Shown piece by piece: positions 1 to 6,934 of a stretch of DNA of 8,690 bases. The number at the start of each line of letters is the position of its first letter. Positions within the stretch are counted from its first letter, which is position 1. Made by a program: the position numbers and the translations under genes. Source of the stretch: Gemmatimonas sp. UBA2094 (GTDB lineage Bacteria > Gemmatimonadota > Gemmatimonadetes > Gemmatimonadales > Gemmatimonadaceae); the NCBI GenBank assembly GCA_002331565.1, contig DCZC01000026.1, positions 1 to 8,690 on the forward strand, read 5' to 3'. The notes under the pieces were generated by a model. It ran no database searches. It saw only the letters and a program-made list of their open reading frames with translations, and was not told the DNA's origin.

Positions 1-2819
1 CCCTGCACCGCTCCACGGCGCGGAACCTCCGCGCGCACCGCCAACACGCCGCCCGCCGTCGAACGCAGCTCGATGGGCGTCATGCGGAAGCCGGCGCTGT
101 CGGCGACCAGCAGCGCCGATTGCGCCGAGCGCCAGGTGACACTGTCGTAGGCCAAGCGCAGTGAGTCCACCCGCACGGCCGTGGCGCCGCTCTGGGCCGC
201 GTACGCGCCGCGCACGACGAGGTGCGCCTCTTCATCGGAACTCACGTCGAGAACGAGCACCCCACTGTCGGGGGTCGCCTCGGCCACACGGAACGTCGCC
301 GAACGGATACGCACGGCGCCCACGCCCGTGACGTCGTCGGCGTTGGCCGTGCCCTCGAAGGAGGGGCGGCGAAGCACATCGGTCGCACGTGCCGACCCGA
401 ACACGCGGCCCACACGGATGGCGCCCACCTGCAGGTCGCGGCCACCCAGCGCGATCGTGGCGTCGGCTTTGCCAAGACTCCCGTACAGATAGCCGGACAG
501 CGAAGCGTCGCCAGTGAGTGTGTCGGCCACGAACGAACGCCATGACTGCGCCAGTGCCGTATCGACCGGTTGCATCATGTCGGCGAGGCGTTGCAACTGC
601 CGGCGCACCGCGGCGAGCGAATCGGCTCGTACGGAGATCTGCAGCGTATCCACGGCGAGGGTGTCGCGCGCCAGAGCGCCGCGGGCGTCCAACAGCGCGC
701 CACCGAACCGACCGAGCACCGAATCGACGACCAGCTTCTCACGGCCGAGCGTCGCACCGGCGATCACTTCGAAGGCCAGACGCCCCGCCCCTTCGCGTTG
801 GGTAAGCGACACGTCGCCACCACCCTCCACCATCCAGACTGACGCCGAATCGCGGCGGGACATACCGAGCGTGTCGAGCGGACCGCGGGCGGCGAGGCGC
901 AGGGTGCCGTCGATTGCCGTCGACGGCATGGACGTGCGCCCAAGCCACGCGCGCACGTCGAACGCCGACACAGTGCCTTCGGCCGAGCCGCGCCACTCGC
1001 GCTTGGTGACCGAGGCCGTACCGTCGAGCAACAACGACGCGCCCACCGGAGCCCCCGCCGAATCGAGTACGAGTCGCGCCGCCGCATCCTCCAGCGCCAG
1101 CAGACGCCCTCGCCACGTGAGCCCGTCCATGGTGCCGTCCAGCACCACGGTACCCGCGACGCGGGAGCGCAGCGGGAGCGTGGAATCGATGCGCGCCAGT
1201 GCGGACATGGAGAGTGGATCGACAACCAGCGACGCGTGCACCTCGGGCGTAGGCCCCGCATAACGCACACGCGCCGCGCCGCGCACGGCACTCGTATTGC
1301 CCGCCCGGTCCGTCCACGCGACATCGATGGACCGGAAATCCGCCGCAGCAAGATCGGCACTGCGCACCATGACCGACCCGCTCAGCACACCGTCGACGTC
1401 GGGGGCCGTGGGTGCCAGTGCGCGCACGGAGCGGAGGTCGACGCGGGCATTACCGGCCGACAGGTTCCACGCCCGGGGGCGCGCCCCGAACCCGAGCATC
1501 CCGGCGAGACGGACACTCGACACGGCATCACCGCCGCGGACCGTTGCATCGACGAAGCGCGCGTCGAGCGTGTCCACGCGAAAGGCCGTGAGCGACCCGC
1601 CGGCTCGCGCCACCAGCCGGCCGCTGAACACGCCGCGTATCGCGGCCGGCAGCGCGTCGTAACTCAAACGGCGCGCGAGCCCACTCCGCAGGGGCGTGAA
1701 CCGCAGGTCGACCCCGTGTAGCAGCAGGTCGGCCGGACGCACCGTGACGGCGATGTCTCCGCGCACGCGGGATCCCCCGCTCTGCACGTCCATCCCGCTC
1801 AACGCGTACTCGGCGTCGTAGGCATCGGCGAGGGTACGCATGCGCACCGTGGCCGTGCCACGCCCCTCGCGCGGCAGGACATCCCAAATCCACTGCAGGT
1901 CGCTCAGCCCGGCGTCGGCCTTCACCAACACGTCGAATCGCACCGGGCCCGGCTGGTTCCAGGCTACCGTACCGACCGCCGTGCCCCGCGAGTCGGGGAG
2001 TTGCACGTCGCGCAGGTCGAGCATGAGCGAATCGCCCGTCCACGACACGAGCCCGCGCGCCTGGCGAACGCGTACCGGTGGATCGGAGAGCACACCGCGC
2101 AGCGTGTCGAGCTGCAATGACGCGGGGCGCTTCAGCACGTCGACGATCACCACGTCGTGCGCGCGTGCGACCTCCAACGACATACGACGGCGCTCGAACA
2201 GGCGCCCGTCGGCGAGGCGTTCGATGTCGTGCAGGCTGTCGCGCACGGCGATGACGCTGTCCCGCGCCGTACCGGTGAACACCGGGTGCGGCGACCACGG
2301 TGCGCGTGTCGTGACGACCGCGTCATCGAGCCGCAGCGCGTCGATGCGCACATCGTCACCGAAGCGCACCCCAGTGTGCGGCACGCTCGCGGTCGTATCG
2401 CCGGCGATGATGTGGACGAGATTCCATGTGCGCCCGGGCGCTTCCTGTCGCAGTGTCATGCTCACGCCGGAGAGCGCGAGGCGCCGGATGTGAATGACGC
2501 GCCCGAGGAGATCACGAACGTTCAGCGCCCCCGTCACGCGCCTGGCAGTCACCACCGGTACGCCGGCCGTATCCATCAACGTGACGTCCTCGGCGACCAC
2601 GTGTCCGGAGCTGATCTCGCGCAACGTGCCAACCCGCAGCGCGCCACGTCCACCGAATACGCGGTTGGCGCGATTAATGAGTACGGACAGCAGCCAACCG
2701 CGACCAGTCTCCGTACGCGTGACCACGAGATAACCAAGGCTGATGCCGCCGCCCAAGCCAAGCACGATGGCAGCCACCCACCAGATCCGCCGTGGCCGCG
2801 GAGTCATGGCGCGCACCAT
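1..2819 (-). CDS. tamB: TamB-like translocation/assembly module protein, C-terminus cut off by window edge
   Basis: The frame is open from the ATG at 2819-2817 to the left edge, about 939 codons, with no stop; the C-terminal part, where the conserved TamB (DUF490) domain normally lies, is outside the window. Residues 1-11 are basic, and residues 12-33 (starting IWWVAAIVLGLGGG) form one membrane helix. The TETGRGWLLSVLINRAN segment that follows is typical of the TamB/AsmA-like N-terminus. The rest is a long run of short alternating beta-strand units (for example VVLDGTMDGLTWRG near bases 1150-1100), as expected for the lipid-binding beta-groove of this family. I read no cysteine in the visible part. 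TamB is inner-membrane anchored, spans the periplasm and partners TamA in outer-membrane protein assembly or phospholipid transport. The start overlaps the stop of the upstream TamA-like gene by one base (TGATG), which indicates translational coupling. A second in-frame ATG at 2807 is possible but less likely. Family assignment is good; exact cargo is unknown. Confidence 0.87.
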   Translation of the reverse strand, partial: MVRAMTPRPRRIWWVAAIVLGLGGGISLGYLVVTRTETGRGWLLSVLINRANRVFGGRGALRVGTLREISSGHVVAEDVTLMDTAGVPVVTARRVTGALNVRDLLGRVIHIRRLALSGVSMTLRQEAPGRTWNLVHIIAGDTTASVPHTGVRFGDDVRIDALRLDDAVVTTRAPWSPHPVFTGTARDSVIAVRDSLHDIERLADGRLFERRRMSLEVARAHDVVIVDVLKRPASLQLDTLRGVLSDPPVRVRQARGLVSWTGDSLMLDLRDVQLPDSRGTAVGTVAWNQPGPVRFDVLVKADAGLSDLQWIWDVLPREGRGTATVRMRTLADAYDAEYALSGMDVQSGGSRVRGDIAVTVRPADLLLHGVDLRFTPLRSGLARRLSYDALPAAIRGVFSGRLVARAGGSLTAFRVDTLDARFVDATVRGGDAVSSVRLAGMLGFGARPRAWNLSAGNARVDLRSVRALAPTAPDVDGVLSGSVMVRSADLAAADFRSIDVAWTDRAGNTSAVRGAARVRYAGPTPEVHASLVVDPLSMSALARIDSTLPLRSRVAGTVVLDGTMDGLTWRGRLLALEDAAARLVLDSAGAPVGASLLLDGTASVTKREWRGSAEGTVSAFDVRAWLGRTSMPSTAIDGTLRLAARGPLDTLGMSRRDSASVWMVEGGGDVSLTQREGAGRLAFEVIAGATLGREKLVVDSVLGRFGGALLDARGALARDTLAVDTLQISVRADSLAAVRRQLQRLADMMQPVDTALAQSWRSFVADTLTGDASLSGYLYGSLGKADATIALGGRDLQVGAIRVGRVFGSARATDVLRRPSFEGTANADDVTGVGAVRIRSATFRVAEATPDSGVLVLDVSSDEEAHLVVRGAYAAQSGATAVRVDSLRLAYDSVTWRSAQSALLVADSAGFRMTPIELRSTAGGVLAVRAEVPRRGAVQ

Positions 2820-5062
2820 CAGAAGGCCTGCCCCAGGCCGAAGTGGAACACGAGGCGCGACAGGATGCTCCCCGACGGCGGCGGCGTGAACGTCGCCGGG
2901 CAGGAGAAGACGCTCGTGTAATCGCCCACGGCGTTGGCCACGCGTGGACTCGCGCAGTAGATGCCCGAGCCCGACGCGTCGGTGCTCGGCGAGAAGTACA
3001 ACGCGCGACCGGCGCGCGCGCCGTAGGGGCGATAGCCGATGTCCATCCGGAACGGGCCAAGCGGCGTGACAACGCGCACTCCCCAGCCGGGCGTGTAGCG
3101 CATCGACGACCAGCGGAAACGATCGGAACGGGTCTCCCAGAGTGTACCGGCATCCAGGAAGGCGGCGAATTGCAGCTGCTCGGCCACGAAGCGGAAGCTG
3201 CGGCGCCACTCGATGTTGCCCACGAGCATCGCCGTGCCTCCACGGGGAACGGCGCGTCCGTCGGCGTTGGCGACGGCCACGTACTCCGACCCACCCGCGC
3301 CGGCCCGCTGCACCTTGGTCACGACGTAGTCCACGGCGCCCAACAGATTCTGCTGATAGCCGCGCACCGAGTTCTGACCGCCCACGAACAGGCGCTCCTG
3401 CTGCGGAATGAGCGGCGTGCCATCGACGAGTTCTGCCCCGGGGGCGAAGGCACCGGCGGCCTGCACGCGTCCGCCGATTACCCCACCGAGCAAGCGGCCG
3501 AAGCCCGCCCACTCGCCGGTGGTGCGGGTGAACCGGACGGTGCTCACGAGTTCGGATACGGTCTCCCCCACCCGCACCTCGCCCCTGACCCGCCAGCCGC
3601 GCGACGGGTTGGTGAGATCATTCGTGCGATCATGGGACATCGACGTGCTCACGATACCCACGCCGCGCCCGAACGCCGACAGCACCAGCTCCTCGGGTCG
3701 ACACAGGCCGAACCTCGTGCACGACACCACCGGGTCGGTAGTGGTCTTGCCATTCTCGTACTGGAACCCGGCGGTCCCCCCCGTGCGCGTGCTGAACTGC
3801 CGCGACAGTTCGGCCAACGCACCCACCGACGTTTCGCGCAGGAAGGCGTACGGTTCGCCGCGGCGTTCACTGTATACCGAGACCAACGGCACCACCGGTA
3901 GCCCGAACAGGCGCGTATTGGTGAGCGTGCTCCCCACGTAGTAGTTCACCCGCTGGCTGAACGGATCGTCGCGCAGCGCCGGTGAACAGAGAGCGGGGGC
4001 GAAGCCGGCGGGCGCGCCAAGGCCGAGCTTGGAGGCGCGAACGGAGAGTTCGACGCGACGGCCCACCCCGAGGAAGCCGCGATCATTGATGCGCCCCTGC
4101 GCGCGGATGCAGTCCTGCGTGGCCCAGCCGAGTCCGACGCGGGCACTGCGCGTGCGCGCTTCGGCGACGGCGATGCGGAGGTCGATCAGGCTGTCGGCGT
4201 GTGCCGGCGGCGACACGGTGTCCATGAGCACGAGGCGAAAGGCCTCGCTTCGGTAGAGCGTCCGTTGCGCATCGAGCAGCGCCGACGCGCGAAACGGTTC
4301 ACCGGCGTCGATGTGCACGAGGCGTGCGACATCGGCCGAGTCGACACGGGGACGGCCGGGGGTGACGGGCCGTACACTCACCTGTATGGTGCCGATGCGC
4401 AGGCGCGGCCCGCTGTTGAAGGCGAGCTCGAGCCGCACCTGCGCGGAGGCGCTGTCGATGGTGATCCGGGTCACCGGGATCGAGGCGCGCGCAAAGCCCG
4501 CATCGCGCAACCGCGCCACCACCAATGACACCGTGGTGTCTACCCGCGTTCGATCGAACCGCTTGTCCTCGAGCGCGTGAAGCGGCTGCTCGTACGGGCG
4601 CCGGCCGTCGGATGGCGTCGGCATCCCCTGCACGATCACCGTGTCGAGGATGGCCTCGCGCCCCGGTGTGACCACGAAACGCACGCGCGTGCCGTCGGAC
4701 GCCCGGGCGATGTTCGCGGCCACAGTGGCCTGAAACCACCCGGCTTGTCGGTGGAGAATGGCGAGGCGCAGTGCATCGCGGCGCACTTCGAGCGTGTCGA
4801 CGCACGGGGCCGTGCCGAGCCGGAGAATCCGTTTGGCGAAACCTGGTTGCCGGGTCATGACGGTCATGGCCATGGTCAGCCCATCGAACTGTGGACTGCC
4901 CTCGAACGCCACGGTCCGGATACGCGCCGCCGGTTCGCAGCGGGCGGCCCGCTGTGCCGTGAGTGCTCCCGCCGGCACGATCCCAGCCAGCGCCGTCGCG
5001 GTGACGGCGGTCACGACGCGGGCGCGCGTCCATCGGTGGGAAACTCTCGTCGGCCCAGACAT
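2819..5062 (-). CDS. tamA: TamA-like Omp85-family outer-membrane protein (POTRA domains plus beta-barrel)
   Basis: 747 residues. A basic n-region (R6, R10, R13, R15) and a hydrophobic stretch around 16-36 form a Sec signal peptide, with cleavage probably near ALTA-Q37. Residues about 46-120, 135-220 and 222-300 read as three POTRA-like units, for example 'FNSGPRLRIGTIQV' at 215-228. Three units fits TamA better than BamA, which has five. The barrel runs from about 305 to 747. It carries DLTNPSRGW (482-490), the Omp85 loop-6 motif GGQNSVRGY (561-569, VRGY at 566-569), GPFRMDIGYRP (669-679) and a C-terminal strand ending in Phe747, as barrel insertion signals do. Its role is insertion of proteins into, or remodelling of, the outer membrane together with the TamB-like protein encoded immediately downstream. 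Eight cysteines (42, 87, 318, 359, 448, 454, 703, 721) are unusual. No good Shine-Dalgarno precedes the ATG at 5062; it was chosen because it gives a complete signal peptide and no nearer upstream start is in frame. A generic BamA/TamA-family barrel is the alternative. Confidence 0.92.
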   Translation of the reverse strand: MSGPTRVSHRWTRARVVTAVTATALAGIVPAGALTAQRAARCEPAARIRTVAFEGSPQFDGLTMAMTVMTRQPGFAKRILRLGTAPCVDTLEVRRDALRLAILHRQAGWFQATVAANIARASDGTRVRFVVTPGREAILDTVIVQGMPTPSDGRRPYEQPLHALEDKRFDRTRVDTTVSLVVARLRDAGFARASIPVTRITIDSASAQVRLELAFNSGPRLRIGTIQVSVRPVTPGRPRVDSADVARLVHIDAGEPFRASALLDAQRTLYRSEAFRLVLMDTVSPPAHADSLIDLRIAVAEARTRSARVGLGWATQDCIRAQGRINDRGFLGVGRRVELSVRASKLGLGAPAGFAPALCSPALRDDPFSQRVNYYVGSTLTNTRLFGLPVVPLVSVYSERRGEPYAFLRETSVGALAELSRQFSTRTGGTAGFQYENGKTTTDPVVSCTRFGLCRPEELVLSAFGRGVGIVSTSMSHDRTNDLTNPSRGWRVRGEVRVGETVSELVSTVRFTRTTGEWAGFGRLLGGVIGGRVQAAGAFAPGAELVDGTPLIPQQERLFVGGQNSVRGYQQNLLGAVDYVVTKVQRAGAGGSEYVAVANADGRAVPRGGTAMLVGNIEWRRSFRFVAEQLQFAAFLDAGTLWETRSDRFRWSSMRYTPGWGVRVVTPLGPFRMDIGYRPYGARAGRALYFSPSTDASGSGIYCASPRVANAVGDYTSVFSCPATFTPPPSGSILSRLVFHFGLGQAF

Positions 5063-5263
5063 GCCTATCGAATGTAACGCACCATAGTCCCGGGAGTGGA
5101 ACGAATCATCGCGCCGCGCGTGATGTCACAGGTAGGGAGCACCGCCCCTGGCGGGTTCACGCGTGTGTCCGTCATCCGCGGTTCATCTAACGGGCGTACA
5201 TTTATCAGCGGTACCGACCTCACCAGATCGATTCCTGCTTTCCGTCCGCTCCGGAGACGTTCC
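5063..5263. promoter_or_regulatory. Divergent intergenic region, inferred promoters for both operons
   Basis: These 201 bases separate the leftward tamA-like gene from the rightward putative cytochrome operon, so promoters for both directions should lie here. The locally AT-richer patches are at about 5063-5088 (next to the leftward gene) and about 5181-5207 (ahead of the rightward gene, containing acatttatcag). They are the best places for -10 elements, but I found no convincing pair of -10/-35 boxes. A small hairpin with a 5-bp stem (CCGCC 5142-5146, GGCGG 5150-5154, 3-base loop) lies in the middle and could be an operator or chance. An open frame upstream of the rightward gene extends back to 5096 but is probably non-coding. 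The promoter role is inferred from gene layout only. Confidence 0.4.
5253..5257 (+). promoter_or_regulatory. Shine-Dalgarno sequence fixing the start of the b561-like gene
   Basis: GGAGA lies with GGAG ending 7 bases before the ATG at 5264. This supports that start over the ATG at 5096, which would add 56 residues with no recognisable export signal at the very N-terminus. Confidence 0.7.
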
Positions 5264-5845
5264 ATGTCGCTCGTGCCGGTCCTCCTCACGGCAGCTCTGC
5301 TTGCCGCCGCTCCCGCCGACAGTACCCCGCGCCCCCTCGTTCAGGGGCCGCTCGTCGCGCCCGTGGCGCTTTCACTGCCCGTGACCAGCGCGGACACCGT
5401 GCGGCCGCGCCGCAAATCCGTGACTTACAGCGACGGGTACGCCACGCGCGTGACGATCCACAAGACGCTGAGCTGGGCGATGCTACCGTTGTTTGCCGTG
5501 TCGTACGCGTCGGGCAACCAACTGCTCGAGAAGGGCTCGGATGCGCCCGAATGGGCGAAGTCGATTCACCCTTTGGCGGCGGGCGGGACGGCCGCGCTGT
5601 TTGGTGCGAACCTTGTGACGGGCTCGTGGAACCTGTGGGAAGGGCGCAAAGACCCGAACGGGCGCACACGGCGGCTCGTGCACAGCGCGCTCTTCCTCGC
5701 CGCCAGCGGCGGTTTCGCGTACGCCGGCAGCATCGCCGAAGAGGCCGAGGAGAATGGCGACAAGCGTCGGTTGCACCGCAACGTGGCGGTCGGCTCCATG
5801 AGCCTGTCCACCGCCAGTTGGCTGCTGATGCTCGTCAAGAACTGA
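5264..5845 (+). CDS. Putative cytochrome b561-like four-helix membrane protein
   Basis: 193 residues, not recognised as a named family. The ATG at 5264 was chosen for its GGAG Shine-Dalgarno and because it opens directly onto a hydrophobic signal (MSLVPVLLTAALLAAAPADS, likely cleaved after residue 18). A polar linker to about residue 60 follows, then four hydrophobic helices at about 64-84, 101-124, 139-157 and 169-191. Each helix begins with a histidine: H66, H102, H140 and H171. In an antiparallel bundle H66/H140 fall on one membrane side and H102/H171 on the other, giving two possible bis-histidine haem b sites. The spacings (36, 38, 31) resemble those of cytochrome b561 (about 34, 34, 39). 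This suggests transmembrane electron transfer, perhaps from quinol. It starts a rightward gene cluster; the next start lies 4 bases after its stop, and Rieske proteins follow. The n-region before the hydrophobic core has no positive charge, which is odd for a signal peptide. The haem assignment is inference; the helices and histidines are read directly. Confidence 0.75.
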   Translation: MSLVPVLLTAALLAAAPADSTPRPLVQGPLVAPVALSLPVTSADTVRPRRKSVTYSDGYATRVTIHKTLSWAMLPLFAVSYASGNQLLEKGSDAPEWAKSIHPLAAGGTAALFGANLVTGSWNLWEGRKDPNGRTRRLVHSALFLAASGGFAYAGSIAEEAEENGDKRRLHRNVAVGSMSLSTASWLLMLVKN

Positions 5846-5849
5846 CGTT

Positions 5850-6371
5850 ATGCTGGAGACTCTCACCACGCTCACGCAGCCGTGGGCCGACTATTACTCG
5901 GCGAGCACCTGGCTCCCGACGGCGATGATCGCCATGCACGTGCTCGCGCTCTTCGTGGGGGGCGGCATCGCCCTCGGCGCCGACCGGCAGGTGCTGCGGT
6001 CCAGGCCCAGCCGCAGCGACGCGTATCTGGCGGCGGCAACCGACTTGCATGCGACGCACCGCATCGTGATTGCCGCGCTGGTGATCACCAACCTGAGCGG
6101 CGTGGCGCTGTTCACCGCCGACGTCGGCACGTTCTGGGGGTCGCCGGTGTACTGGGCAAAGATGGCCACGCTCGCGGTGTTGATGCTCAACGGCGCCCGC
6201 ATGCGCTCCACCGAAGCCCGGTTGCTCGCCAGCGCCCGCAACACCGTGGAATTGGCGGTCGCCGGTCCCGACGTGACGGAGCCCTATCAATCGCTGCGCA
6301 CCCACGCGTGGGTGAGCGTGCTTGGCTGGTGCACCATCGTCGTGCTGGGCGTGGTGGTCGCCAACATCTGA
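5850..6371 (+). CDS. Four-helix membrane protein with conserved-looking histidines (possible haem b protein)
   Basis: 173 residues with no signal peptide. Predicted membrane helices lie at about 21-43, 70-90, 99-118 and 151-171. Histidines occur at H30 (inside helix 1), H67 and H70 (entrance to helix 2, DLHATHR) and H152 (entrance to helix 4). H70 and H152 would be on the same membrane side and could form an axial pair for a haem; H30 is a further candidate. The pattern of a histidine-led helix, then a short loop and WGSPVYWAKMATLAVLMLNG (97-116), recalls the uncharacterised small membrane proteins of the DUF2214/DUF6644 type. I give this as a resemblance only. The start is 4 bases after the preceding stop, with only weak Shine-Dalgarno character, so it is probably translated by coupling. 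With its upstream neighbour and the two Rieske proteins downstream it may be a subunit of a membrane redox complex. It has no CxxCH, so it is not a c-type cytochrome. The coding call is secure; the function is tentative. Confidence 0.8.
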   Translation: MLETLTTLTQPWADYYSASTWLPTAMIAMHVLALFVGGGIALGADRQVLRSRPSRSDAYLAAATDLHATHRIVIAALVITNLSGVALFTADVGTFWGSPVYWAKMATLAVLMLNGARMRSTEARLLASARNTVELAVAGPDVTEPYQSLRTHAWVSVLGWCTIVVLGVVVANI

Positions 6372-6394
6372 CGCGGTTCCACGCCTACTGATCG

Positions 6395-6401
6395 AGGGGA
6401 G
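6395..6401 (+). promoter_or_regulatory. Shine-Dalgarno sequence supporting a GTG start
   Basis: AGGGGAG ends 6 bases before the GTG at 6408. It decides the start of the first Rieske gene, since no other in-frame start keeps the Tat signal. Confidence 0.75.
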
Positions 6402-6407
6402 ACGTTC

Positions 6408-6905
6408 GTGCATTCAGACGAGTCATCGTCACCGTGCGGCTCGTGCAGCGCCCGTCGCGAGTTCCTGCGCCAGACGTTCAGCGCGGGGGCTGCCTTGGCC
6501 GGGCTCGCGCTCTTGGGCCCGGTACGCGAGGTCGCCGCCCTCGAGCCGCGCCGCGGTGGCCGCGGACCGGTGAAGTACGCGCTACCGGCAGCGGACGGCG
6601 TGTCCATCGACACCGCCAACGAGGTGATCCTGTGCCGGAGTGCCGGCGACGTGTACGCCTTCGCGCTCTCGTGTCCGCATCAGAACACCGCGCTCAAGGT
6701 GTTACCGAAGAATGCGGGGTTCCAGTGCCCGCGCCACAAATCCAAGTACCAGCCCAACGGCACGTTCATCAGCGGCCGCGCCACCCGCAACATGGACCGG
6801 CTGCAGATCAGCCGCGACGGCTCTACGATCACCGTCGACCCCGATATCGCGTTCGAAAGCGATACCGATCCCGCGCGCTGGGCCGCGGCACTCATCAAAG
6901 CCTGA
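6408..6905 (+). CDS. Rieske [2Fe-2S] protein with Tat signal, probably membrane-anchored
   Basis: 165 residues, GTG start. The Tat motif is ARREFLRQ (RR at 16-17), followed by a hydrophobic segment at about 24-38. There is no lipobox, so the signal may be cleaved near VAA-L45 or stay as a membrane anchor, as in bc1-type Rieske proteins. The Rieske fold spans about 55-145. Cluster ligands are C89-P-H91 and C107-P-R-H110, separated by 15 residues between H91 and C107. The two additional disulfide cysteines of bc1 Rieske proteins are absent. The hydrogen-bonding Ser and Tyr equivalents are kept (S112 and Y114 in CPRHKSKY). The box is otherwise atypical: CPHQNT lacks the usual Gly after CPHx, and CPRHK has Lys in place of Gly. 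A CxxC pair (C10, C13) sits just before the twin arginines. It lies 36 bases after a membrane protein gene and 29 before a second Rieske gene. Its inferred role is one-electron transfer on the periplasmic side, with the putative cytochromes as partners. Confidence 0.92.
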   Translation: MHSDESSSPCGSCSARREFLRQTFSAGAALAGLALLGPVREVAALEPRRGGRGPVKYALPAADGVSIDTANEVILCRSAGDVYAFALSCPHQNTALKVLPKNAGFQCPRHKSKYQPNGTFISGRATRNMDRLQISRDGSTITVDPDIAFESDTDPARWAAALIKA

Positions 6906-6923
6906 CCTCCCCTCTGCGAACCC

Positions 6924-6927
6924 GGAG
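6924..6927 (+). promoter_or_regulatory. Shine-Dalgarno sequence of the second Rieske gene
   Basis: GGAG ends 7 bases before the ATG at 6935, supporting this start inside a longer open frame that continues far upstream across the preceding gene. Confidence 0.7.
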
Positions 6928-6934
6928 CCTTTCG

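Noticed and set aside
514..1263. 249-codon open frame on the plus strand, opposite the TamB-like gene
   Set aside because: Its translation is rich in Arg, Ser, Ala and Thr with no domain-like pattern. The opposite strand reads as a continuous TamB-like protein; GC-rich coding DNA commonly leaves such antisense frames open.
2792..3901. 369-codon open frame on the plus strand, opposite the TamA-like barrel
   Set aside because: The product is Arg/His/Ala-rich with no recognisable fold, and it lies fully over an Omp85 gene with clear VRGY and other barrel motifs.
5142..5154. Small GC-rich hairpin in the divergent region, considered as a terminator
   Set aside because: The stem is only 5 bp, there is no T-tract on either side, and no gene ends towards it because both neighbours are transcribed away.
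5850..6371. Possible c-type cytochrome role for the second membrane protein
   Set aside because: There is no CxxCH motif; the only cysteine is C161 inside helix 4.
6453..6560. Possible lipoprotein signal on the first Rieske protein
   Set aside because: No cysteine occurs at the end of the hydrophobic segment; the cysteines at 10 and 13 precede the twin arginines and are in the wrong place for a lipobox.
6434..6934. Long upstream extension of the second Rieske gene, back across the first Rieske gene
   Set aside because: It would be an out-of-frame reading of the first Rieske gene with Arg/Pro-rich sequence. The ATG at 6935 has its own GGAG and begins a complete Tat-lipoprotein signal.
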